DNA of 64,000 bases, from assembly GCA_023846275.1 (NCBI GenBank), contig CM043869.1:40946737-41010736 (forward strand), read 5' to 3'. Both the position numbers and the translations under genes were made by a program. This document shows, piece after piece, positions 25,809-37,100 of this stretch (position 1 is its first letter; every line of letters begins with the position of its first letter). The stretch is from Vanilla planifolia. Taxonomy: Eukaryota; Streptophyta; Magnoliopsida; Asparagales; Orchidaceae. The notes under the pieces are model-generated. The model was not told the DNA's origin and ran no database searches. It worked only from the letters and a program-made list of their open reading frames with translations.

Positions 25809-27255
25809 ATGTCAGCATCAAGAACACCGATTTCCAATGTCTACAAGAGGAGTCAATCGGAATCTTGGCTTTCCGGTAAGGATCCTTTGGATTCGGATTT
25901 GAAGCTGGAACAACACCGCAGATCTACAAGAGCTTCATCTGCTCCTTCAATCAAATCGGAGCGTAAGGGGTGCACCAGTGAATCTGGTGGTTTCAAAGAC
26001 GAGGTTGTGCAGGAACTGGAAAAGTACGTCGTCTGCGAGGCCGAAGTGACTGCAAAGAAAATAAACGGGTGCTTGAAGATTGCTGAAGAGATGAGAGGAG
26101 ATGCGTCGAGGACTATAGTTAATTTGCATCAACAGGGGGAGCAGATTACCCGCACCCACTTAACTGCAGCGAGCATTGACGAGGATCTCAGCAGGGTATG
26201 CGTGCAACTTTTCCTTCTCTTTGGATACAGTTTAGATGTTACTCGTGACCTCTGTGTTTCTGGTTTTTAGAGTTTTAGAGAATGAGCGATTTGTTCGAAT
26301 TTGGATTTAAAGAGATTAAATGCCACATGTATTTGCTTTTAGTTAAAAACGACGTAAATCTTGATTTGTCGCATGACGAAGCTTCTTCACCTCTTTGTTC
26401 AATCTCTGGCCACTCTTTCTCTCTTTTCTGAGCCTCTTCTTTGTCCTCAACATAATTTTCAGGGAGAAAAACTCCTGGGAAGTCTCGGCGGGCTCTTTTC
26501 AAAAACGTGGAAGCCCATGAAAATACGTGAGATCAAGGGACCTGTCGTCACTAGGGGTAGAAACAGAAACTGCTGAATGAATTCAGCCTCAAGGCTTACA
26601 TTTCTAACCTCTTGTCATTTAATAGATGACTCTTTATCACGAAGGAATAAGCATACGGAGCAGAGGCAAAGGCTTGGATTAAATCCTCAAAGGCCTCAGT
26701 CAAATCCTCAAAGACTTCCTTCTGAACCTTCATCTGCCCTAGAAAGAGTTGAGGTACATCAATAAACTTCAAGTGCACAAACCGCATGCTGTTCGTTTAG
26801 TCCTAAGTCTCCTGATGACATAACAGTTAGAGAAGGCAAAACAAGATGATACTCTCTCGGATTTGGGCAACTTACTGGGCGAGCTGAAAGCCATGGCAAT
26901 CGACATGGGATCTGAAATCGATTGGTGGGTTTACCCATTAATTCTTGAATCTGCTGATCATATCTCATGAATCTGTATCAAAGTGCATGAAGGGTGTTTG
27001 AATTCTTAGAATTCAATCATCATGCTACAACAAGGTTTTTTCATTGTTGTTTTTTGATACAAACTCTAAGAAGTATTTTCTCAAATTGCATACCTATAAT
27101 ACTGTCTAGAAACCTGTACCTCTCAATGGATGACATCCCCTTTTGGTGGTTACAGGCAAAAAAAAGCTTTGGAACACCTGGAAGATGATGTTGATGTACT
27201 AAACACCCGAGTTAAAGCAGCAAATCATCGTGCCCGCTACCTTCTGCGCAGCTAA
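25809..27255 (+). CDS. SNAP25/SNAP33-type Qb+Qc t-SNARE
   Basis: Five exons: 25809-26195, 26463-26556, 26626-26753, 26833-26924 and 27156-27255. All introns are GT-AG and the frame closes at 266 aa, the usual size for plant SNAP33-like proteins. Such proteins supply two SNARE helices to the complex with a syntaxin (SYP1) and a VAMP, and act at the plasma membrane and cell plate. The first helix spans about 68-128 with zero-layer Q109 in HQQGEQ. The linker contains KLLGSLGGLFSKTWKP, then RDDSLSRR at the exon 2/3 joint. The second helix spans about 204-264 with zero-layer Q235. No membrane segment is present, as expected. The codon split across exons 4/5 gives W234 beside Q235, where relatives usually have R or K. 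Intron 2 is only 69 nt. I chose the ATG at 25809 because the family's N-terminus resembles MSAxR. Confidence 0.9.
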
Positions 27256-27652
27256 CTGAAGTACAAATTCCTACCTGATGAATCTGCTTCAGCCATATCC
27301 ATGAGAACCACTAAACAATAAGCTGATCATTGACAAATCAAGCATAGAATAATAGAAACTCATAAGACATTGGATTATTATCATGTTATATGGAAACTAC
27401 AAAAAATGTAACATGTAATGACAATGCATAATAATTGATATGTTCTCTTTTCTAATCATCTGTGTACAACATCTAACAATTGCATGCATACTTCCACATT
27501 TACAGCCTTATAAAGCTTGTGCTCAGATAGCTCAAAGAAGCAGGAAATGCATACCAGTAAAGATCTACAGAGAGCTTACAGGTTTGTTTCATGGATCTTG
27601 AATGAATGGCATAAAATACACTAGCCACAAGAAACCTGACAAGAAACCTGCT
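27256..27652. other. Convergent intergenic region
   Basis: 397 bases separate the stop codons of the SNAP33-like gene (+) and the purple acid phosphatase gene (-). It must hold both 3' UTRs and polyadenylation sites, so the two transcripts may overlap tail to tail. AATAAT-type A-rich words occur near 27345 and 27430. No other gene is seen. Confidence 0.6.
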
Positions 27653-30170
27653 TCATGTTTCTTCGCTCTTCACAGGAGTCCAGGCATTGCTAGGTTTAGA
27701 AACCCTTTTGAAGAGAGTAACAAAACCTAGAACGTAGCCAAGTAAAACCCCAAGCATCAAAATGCCTGCTACTTGAATATACCATGAAAGTTTAGTCACA
27801 CTAACTCTTGTAACCATGTTATCATCAATTTTGGGAATCTCTAGTATGTCATGCACTTCACCATCATGATTTCCGATGTAGGTAAGAGTCAACCTTTCTC
27901 TTGTGGCGACAAGCTTTGTGTATCCAAATTCACCCCCACGGTACATGGATTCTATGGGCTGTGGGTAGATCGGGACATCCGTGTGATCTGGCCTTGGCTT
28001 CCAGCTTGCTTGCCAATCTTGTCCTGCCATTCCTATCACGACGTGCACCGTCCCCGAATCAGGAATGGTGTTCGATGGCATATCCACACAGCTGTAGTTT
28101 CTCAAGCGACAAAACCTCTCGTACCTATGGACGTGGCCCCAAAGTGCAAGCGTTACGTTATTTTCTATCAAAAGTGGCTCCAGGCTCTCCAACATTCTCT
28201 CCCTCATGGGGGCATCCCTCTCTTCATTACTTGTTGTATACATTGGTCGGTGTCCTTGGACAATGACAAATGGAGTTTTCTCTCTATCGACACTTTCTAG
28301 ATCGGCTTTGATAAAATTATACTGATCACTGTCCCGAAGGAAATCTGTCTCCGTTGAAATATAGAGAAAATGCACGACCCCAGAATCAAACGAGTAGTAC
28401 AGATTCTTGGTATCGGGAGCTCCGGTTCCAGTAGGTAGTGAGGAGTTTCCGGGCATTTTGAACTTGACGCTGTATGGAACACCACATTCGCCTCCTCCAT
28501 CAGTTCCATATACACCCCAAGCCCACGATGGTCTCCATGGCTGTAATGGCCAGTCATACTCATGATTCCCGATACATACATGATATGGGACCTTTGAAGC
28601 AATTGGTTCTATGAGATTGAAGAACTCATCCCACATCCATGAGAATCCCCTCGCATAGCTGATGTCTCCGATATGTGAAATGAATGCCGGTTTATCACCG
28701 AGGATCTCAAGGTCACGAAGAATCCACTTCACGGTTAACTTGCTCTCCTCTTGGGCACGATAAAAAGTTGAATATGGAACAGAGGTGCCCATGTCCCCAA
28801 ATAGAAATGCAACCGTCTCATTTGCTCCATTGTCGCGAGATATAAAACTATATGTTTCACTCCAACCTCTAGCATCACTACCAACCTGTTAGACAAGTAA
28901 TGAGAAAAGATAAGGCAAGGGGGAAAAAACATCTGAGATATTTAAGTGATAAAATTAACTAGAATAATTCCCGATCATAACACAAAAAGAGTATGAAAAT
29001 TTATCTTTTTTCCTCCAAAAATTTATCAAGATTTATCTTGATGGACATGACATTTGCAACTAGAAACATAAAGGAGCCTGGCTTTTGGGGCTGATGCAGA
29101 ATTCCTTCAACTAACATGCAATAAATATCTTTGGTTAAAAACTGTACAAAAGTAATGTGTTAAAGAGAACAGGAAAACCAAACAAAGCCATGCAAAATTC
29201 TTGATCAAAGCAAACATAACAGAAGGCCCCCATTTCTTCCCAATGTTGATTCAGAAAAATATCAAATATGTAGTTATATGATAAATGATCATAGGGATTC
29301 AAAACAATAGAGTGAAACATGGCATTTAAAGATGAGGTGATTGATGGGAAAAAGTAAAGAGATGAATTAAAGAAGCATTAATTTCAGCACACGAGTAGAA
29401 AAACAGAACAGAAAAAGAAACGTGCTATCCTCATTCCATGATGCAGATGAAGAAATTAAACTCACCTTGTAATAGTACTTCTTCCCCTTCTTCAAATTCG
29501 TCATCACCCCATCATGAATAAACCCCGGATCCCTCCATCCCAAGGTCGAATTTGCTGGCGAATCGCACATATCCTTCATCTCGTACCTCGTCACCTTCGT
29601 CCCCACAATCCTATCCAGCTTCCTCTCCAACAGCCCATAACTCACAAACTCCTCCTTCCCATCCCCTGTCAAAAACAATACCCTCATCTCATCCTCCGCG
29701 TCGGTGAATGCCAGATGAACTTGGTCAGGAGACGAAGCCCCCTCGAATCCCACTTGCTCCGTCTCCCCCAAGCGATGCCGTGTGCCCGGGAGTGGATTGT
29801 GATCGTGGTCGAGATGGTGGTAGTTGACCTCCTCCTGCTTCCAGCGGAATAGGCGAAACGTGTAGTTCGATCGGAGATTGACAAGTGGAAGACTTAACTC
29901 TCCACCACCGGAAGGCCAGGATGGGGAGGAGTTGAGGAAGAGGTAGCCTATGAAGTGGTCGTCAGCGGAGCTTGGGGGCGAGTATATACCAAGCCAGTCG
30001 AGCGACGAAGGGGTAGGCACGCCGGACCACCGGATGGTGACGGTGCGATTGGATTTCGTCAGGATTCTGGGGAAAACAGAGAGGGAAATGGCGTCGACTG
30101 AATGGAAGACGGAGAAGACGATTAAGAAGATAGAGATGACAAACAAAATCAAGGTCCTGGAGGAATCCAT
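27653..30170 (-). CDS. Purple acid phosphatase, PAP2/PAP9-like, C-terminally membrane anchored
   Basis: Two exons, 29466-30170 and 27653-28885, with a 580-nt GT-AG intron at phase 0, giving 645 aa. Purple acid phosphatases hydrolyse phosphate monoesters with a binuclear metal centre. All five metal-ligand motifs are present: DMG (266-268), GDISY (308-312), GNHE (341-344), VQGH (444-447) and GHVH (485-488). Catalysis is therefore plausible, although relatives are often labelled 'probable inactive'. An N-terminal hydrophobic signal (about 1-27) is followed by the plant PAP Fn3-like domain and then the metallophosphatase domain. A hydrophobic segment at about 604-627 with a basic flank forms a C-terminal anchor. 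From established knowledge, AtPAP2 has a similar tail and sits on chloroplast and mitochondrial outer membranes; the location here is inferred. The ATG at 30170 was chosen; an upstream in-frame GTG at 30266 is not a likely start. Confidence 0.93.
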
Positions 30171-31180
30171 TATGAGTAGGGTTGCTGTTGGGATTCGATG
30201 AGATCCGGAAATTGGCGAAGGAGATACCGAAGAGAAGGGTTGGCGGCCGCGGAGGAGGTCGAACACACCTTTTATTAAGTTGGTACGAGTTTAAGTAGGA
30301 TTTACCCATAAATCAACACAATCCCAAACTAAACCATTTATGGCAGTAAATTTAATTTGTGATGCTCTAATTTAAAAATAAGAAATAAAATTTAAAAAAA
30401 AAACATATTTAAAAACGCCCTAATCAATCAAGATTTCACCTACTTGTGATTTGCACTTTGCTTCGACACTCCGACTCGATAATTAACGGCTGAAACCCCG
30501 AATCGAAAATTCCAGAAAATTGCTAAAAAATTAATTTTTAAAATATAAAATAATAATCATATTTGTGTGTAAAGTTTTTAGATTAGTAAATTAAATATAG
30601 CAAGAAGATAACAACGAACTCTTCATTAAAATAGTTGACACAACATGTAAGTTCATCGTAACAAAAAATAATTGTTTTTTAAGTAGCGCAAAACAAACCC
30701 ATCATTACAGACGTTGGTTGGGTGTCCCAAAGGCCAGATGTGGGAACCAAGGCCCGACTCGTGCAGACAAGACACTTGGGTCAATCTTCTTCGGTGTGGC
30801 TTCAACATCCAACCAATTGATGGCTACATCACGTCCACTCCATTGGCCCCAAAGTAGAATAATGCAGGGAATGAAAGGCTTAAGTCTTGGCTTAAGACTT
30901 GTCGTATTTTCAAATAAATCATAAAAACACATATGAATCATACTTTTGTTACCACAATAACTCCAAGTCAAACCATTAAATCAACCAGAATCATAGCAAA
31001 CATGTAAGGATATAAAGTAATGGAAACAAAAAGAATCGAATTACACAACATTTACCGCAGCGAAATACCTAATTTTCCTATAAATATCTGCAGATGTTGA
31101 TGCCGAAGCTGTATCCGTTGGCCGAGCGCCGTTGAAGAGCGACGCATGGAGAAGAAGGCATAAATGGGAGTCTTTGTTTA
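30171..31180. other. Spacer between the phosphatase and the GTPase gene, with an unexplained GC-richer block
   Basis: Contains the phosphatase promoter and leader (roughly 30171-30260, GC-rich) and the 3' end of the GTPase gene (from 31180 downwards). In between is AT-rich DNA, apart from about 30700-30900, which is richer in GC. That block has a minus-strand open stretch ending at 30705 that looks protein-like, but I cannot assign it to a family. It might be a GTPase 3'-UTR exon, a gene relic or a transposon piece. A perfect 7-bp inverted repeat (AAGTCTT/AAGACTT) lies near 30880-30900. Confidence 0.4.
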
Positions 31181-34100
31181 CTAGTCTGATCTCGGCCGGT
31201 TTGAACCCACTTTACGAGAGCTGTTGTATAGAGGCAAAAGGAAACGACCACCATGCTTCCTTCTCCCATAGCATCGCCAGTATAAAATCCAAATCAGTAG
31301 CAAAACCCCAATGGGGATTGCCCATCTATCATTACAAAAATTAGAATCAATGACAGATGTTTGAGTTAAACACTTGGCCTAATAAATCGATCGAAAGATT
31401 AACAAAAGTAAAAAAGTTGAATTGATTCTCACTGAAATTGAGCTCAACCCAACAACAAATGAATCATTCTAGATTAATTCCACATCAGATCAAATTGCTC
31501 AGACACAATGTTAGATTAGATTGAGAAAGAATTGTAAAGCTTTAAACTAATTTATATCTTGGTTAAGGTTCACTTTGTCAAATTGAACTCAAGTTCCTGA
31601 TCACATGATTGATGCATAGAAAATAAAAGAAATCAGAAAGGTGGGAACAAACATACCTATCAAGATCCAACAATGGGCTGTAAACTATAGTTTCCCATAT
31701 AGAGACAATGAGGTGCCAAGCAGGATTATAAAAAAGGGACTCTGATGTCCAAAACATTCTAGTATACGTCTCCAGAAAGATGAACATCACCCAAGCGCAA
31801 ATCTCAAGCAAAAAGAACTTTACCACGAATCGACCAACGACCACCATTACTAGTGAGAAAGTCACCAACCAATTGAATAGCCTGTTATTGTAATCCTTGA
31901 TGAACAATGCGCGAGATTTATCGAGCATCTGATGACGGTTGAAGAATAAATTAAGTTACAATTTAAAGAATTTCATCTGAGAAACATGTAGCATGAAGAA
32001 GGAAATTCTCAAAAATTAAATAAATATTATGAGGCTGTAATGTTGAGCATGGATTAAGTTGACCTTGAATATCTGCTGTAGTATACAAATTAATTTCCAA
32101 GAGAATCTCATGTGTGGTCTACACTACAATTAATTGGATAAGATTATATTGCCTAATTTTTGCATAAATATCTCAATAAGACATCCATCCATAGCAACAA
32201 ATTTCCAAAGAATCAACCATGTGGCAAGAAAATAACAGAACATCAATTAGGTAACAATTATTTCAAAGTAAAAAAACACATTAGCCATGCATTCTCTCAG
32301 ATTATCCACAAATCATAGTGCATACAACATCATCCTACCTAAAAGTGAAACAAGAAGCATTAACCAAATAACACTAACCCAACCATGTGAAAGCATGAAA
32401 AAAAACAATTTAGAAGACCAAATCAACATGGGAAAGAGAAGGCTAACCTTTGAAATCCGCTGCTCATACCTCTTTTTGGAAGGGCCAACACACTCCTTTT
32501 CAAAACTTTTATTACAATGAAGAAAGCCAGCGTTGAATTTGGCCATAGATGGGAGCCTTAATGCTTGAAGCTGGTCCATTTTTTCCTCACACTTTGTGTA
32601 TGATCCCTCACACAATTTTGATGACTTGTATTCATTGGCAAGAATAAAATTTCTGTATACCTATGAAAAACATTGAACTAGTCAAAAGTTGGAAAGTGAT
32701 TATACATCAAAAGATGCTATTGACAAAGGACTAGTATATATTCTGCTAAAAAAATGTTCAGCAGAAGATGAACCCACAAACCTATCGAAGCATAAGAGCG
32801 GATTACATTTCAAGAACTCAAACAATTGTGTAATGGTTCCTAAGCAATAAGCATCTACATTTAAATAGGAACATTGAAAAAGAAAGTTGTATGCAGTTTC
32901 ACACATAGATTCCCTTAAAGCAAATAAGCACTTCAGTTAGATTTGCTGAACATACGCTTATGCTTCATCAGCAATAAGACAAATTTTCTCCACATGAACA
33001 ATGAATGCAGCTATACAATACTGTTTAACATGGAAAAAAAAATAGATCAGAAAGGCTAATAGCAAATCGACAGCCCATCTTTAAAGAGGTACAAATTGGA
33101 GAAGGCTTGCCAAACGTAACGCTTGAGAGCAGCTAAAGATCAATTAATAGAATCTTTTCATTTAGAAAGGATGGTAGCAGATTGAGAACTGATCTTGAAG
33201 ATGATTCAAACATTAAACAATAGGAATGGTGGTAATTATATTAATATAACAAAAGCCTTACCTTCTGCACTTCTTCTTCTAGCTTGATGGCAGATTGCTC
33301 GGCATGATGTCGACCAAAATGCTGCTCATCAAAAAGCTTTCGTACCTCTAATTTTGATTTATCATGAGACTGATGTAGATTTTCCTCTGTTATGGGAAGA
33401 TTTAACCTGTCCATTTGTTGATTATACAGCTTCAAGCACCTTTCAAGTATAGCCTTATTGAAAATCTCAACAAGAGAACCAGTAGAAGGTATTTCTCCTT
33501 TGTTCAATGCCTCAAGAATCTAGAGTCCATGCAAGAAACGTAAAATGTCAGATAATAACTGTTTTACTTCAAATTATATCTTTTCTTGTGCATCTAAACT
33601 TCTGAATGCACTTCTAAGCGGTATCAAAAAATGCAGCCATAAGAAAGTGTAAGATAAAAGAATCAAACAATACCTGCTCTAGGAAAGAGACAAATTCCTC
33701 CCCGTTTAGGGTTTTCCCTTGGACTAATTTTGGATGAATAATTGATCCAACTAGTTTTTTCAAACGCTCCCTTTTTTCCACATAAGATTGCTCAAGCTCA
33801 CTATCATTCAGCTCACAAAGTTTTGTCCTTTGTAGATGAGGCTGTAAAATGAGTTACTTATTGTTAGCAACATCCAAAAGGACTATTATCATGCCTACCC
33901 ACCTTACATTTCGTTTTAGTTATAAACAGAAATCTTGCTTGAGTGTATAATAGAATATTATAAGAGGTACAAATTAGTACCTGAGGTAAGCTAAAGGCTG
34001 TTATATTATCACCCATGATGGCTAAAGAGTCCCTTATCTTGTTCACCTAATATTTGATTAACAAGGGGGATCTGGGATCAGTAGAAGTAGATAGCAGGCT

Positions 34101-37100
34101 TGCTAAATGTTTCAGGAAACAAATACCTGATCTATATCTTTGTCCCCTGCATCAGTAGAAGTATGGAAATAAATGCAAAAATTTCACAAAAATATCCACA
34201 AGTTTCACAATGCAACATGAATTACTGACCATCAGTATTAGGAACATGCTGCAGAGCTTCATTTACCATTTCTTGAACAGATTTCCCTTCTGTTAAAGAT
34301 CATCAAAATATTCCATCAGCAAGTTTCATTGGTTCCATTTTAAGAGCTATTCATTCTGGTAAATCTACATATAGTGTTATTTATAGTTAGCATAAATCTT
34401 TTTCCCAGACTGTGGCCTTGCTACTAGATTAGATTCTACCCTCCTCTTATATACATCTCATGGTCCTATAGTTACCTATTTTTTGGTTTTACAAACCAAA
34501 AATCTCCCAGCCTATTCACTGCAGTGCAATTCATCAGAAGGGGAAGGTTGATTTCCTTCAAAAAAAATAAAATAAAATAAAATAACTTAACAATATCCCA
34601 ACCATTGCTTTGACTATTTGAGAACTATCCACATTCTTCAACATTATTGACAGTTTTCTTCGTTGAAACTACATTGACAACTTGAAGGAAAAAGCTACAA
34701 ACCTTCCAATTGTCCAAATGAGCCTTTAATTCAAGCCATAAAGCATATAAATCCTCAAAGAATTTCTGATGAGGAAGCAAATTTTCATTGTCATTTGCCC
34801 TTTAGGAGGAAACAATGATAGCAAAGAAGAAGACCACAATTCAGGTTTTCGAAATTTCAAAAAACTTGAACTTAAATTTTTAAGCCTTCTCAAGTGCAGC
34901 ATCATTATTTACAGAAATGGAAGTGCTTGAGGCTATGCAAGAAAGGAAAAGAACTAACAAGCAGAAACATATAAATTTTAAGCAAACGGGATGTAGAACA
35001 GAGCAACAGGTATGTGCCCCATCGTTATCCTCTCCTACATCATCCTTACAAATAATTTTCGCCACCTTCCCGCACCCAACATCAACATTATGCTCTTATC
35101 CAAAATAAAGTAATAGCCATGGCACATGTTCTCATTTTTTATATGCTATAAAAATGCTTGAGAGCCCAACTTGAAAATCATCAACATCAAATAAATCCCA
35201 TGCCTCTTGTCATAAACCATAACTTAGAAATAGAATTGCATGCTCAACAAAAATAAATGCAGTATCATATCCTCAAATGTGAATAAGATAACGTTAAAAT
35301 ACTAATTTTAATTTATAATACACATGAACTTTACCTTTCATCACACTTTCCCTCTAAAGCATTTACTTCATCTCCATTCCAAACGTCCATTTCGTGATCA
35401 AAACATTTTAATTTTCATATTAGATCGATAAAGTATGGCTTTCTAGATCTAATAAATTCAACCTTACTATATTCAGAGTTACATTATAGTCCAATCTCAT
35501 TGGTCATTTTATCGGTAAATTGCATATAAGCTCTTCTGTTTTGCATTCTAGGTCCACTTGTATTCAGAAATAAGCATATAGGTCCGTTAGTATCGAGTTA
35601 ATAAACAAACAGGTTTATCTAGGAATGACATATTCTCTTATTCTAATGATTCATTTAAATATGTCATTTAATCTCATTGCTCCCTATTGATACTCTAAAT
35701 CTATTTTGTATGTTTAGGCTCTAAAACATGTTCGTTTTTGCTAGACTTCTTTCTTTGTGAGATCAACAATTATTAAGATCATCTATATTACGATTAAAAA
35801 TGTCAATCAACCAATCCATCTACATAAAATTCAATATCTACAAGAATAAATGACAAACATGTCCAACTTGTCACAACTCCATCTTTTCATTATCTATTTA
35901 AAATCTAATTCTCAATGTCAATTATCAATAATTTTACAATTTTATTTTTCCAACCTATGACAAAATTAATCATTAATAGTCACTTATGATTCCATTGGCT
36001 ACAATGAATTCAAAAAAACATTTAGATTACAACCATTTGAATTTTACTCAAAATATATAATTAGAGATTTAAACTTTTGGAAGAAGATTAATATAACATC
36101 AATTGAGGATAAATTTTGAAAGAGACGACAAATTTAGTCTAGGCAAGTTTAACATAAATGACTTAATGCTTTAGTAGAAAGATAGGAATTATTAAAATTC
36201 TCACTTATGGATAAAGTAAAAATAGAACAAAAAAAATAACAAAAAATTATTAGAAAGGACATGACGTAATCGGGATATGAAAAACAAGAGATAGGTGATA
36301 AAGTGCAATAGCATCAAAGAATTCCAATAGCCAATATCACTTAGAGAATTAAGATTGTCATATTTGTTATTGTTGTAGTAGCCATATGTAATTAACTTCA
36401 AAATATTGCACATATTATGCTTATCATTATATTATAATTTTTTGTTTTGATTGATTTTATTAATAAGAAAAAATTAATTTTTGCTTCTGTTATGCTTGTT
36501 TTTTTTTCATTTTTATATATTATATTTATGTTAACTGTTTCATTTAACAACTACAAGCTTATTGTTTGCATTGCAAAAGCATAACTATTGTTAGATTTAT
36601 ATGGCAAAGTTAATAAGTACACATTATCTAGATTAATGAAATTTTCTCTAGGGATATGCTTGGTCTATAACAGTCATTAGAAAATATTTTATCCCATCAT
36701 TTTAGTTCTACTCTATCTTCATACCAGAAAAAATAATAAAAAATAGCTAGGGATTGAAGCATAACAAATTGAGAATGCACCAAATTAAGGAAATATTGCG
36801 GTACACTTGTTTTAGATAACAAGATCAGTTATAATACTAAAGAATGTTCACATTTAAATTGCATCACCTAAATTAAAAGCCATGTGACAAATAATTACTA
36901 AGAAAAAAGCAATGTATAGGCATTGATGTAAATTAGATTGCATAATTCAATTCAATTAAGTTTATATTAGTAAAAGAATAAGTCGATATCTATAACCACA
37001 ATAAGGATAACGAGCTAAAAAGTTTGCATGCATTATTTAAAAACCATGTTATAACACACTCAAGTGCTTTTACCTAGATATACAATAACAATAAAGATAA

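Noticed and set aside
27851..28300. Plus-strand open frames of 149 and 121 codons
   Set aside because: They lie opposite the phosphatase exon, whose frame contains all five metal-binding motifs. They are shadows.
30171..30266. Upstream extension of the phosphatase to 30266
   Set aside because: The extension begins with GTG, not ATG. The ATG at 30170 directly precedes a good hydrophobic signal segment.
31078..31269. 63-codon frame at the 3' end of the GTPase gene, suggesting a frameshift in its C-terminus
   Set aside because: Careful recounting of the T run near 31238 shows that the exon 16 frame continues without a shift through RFLLPLYN to a TAG at 31181. The longer frame is out of phase.
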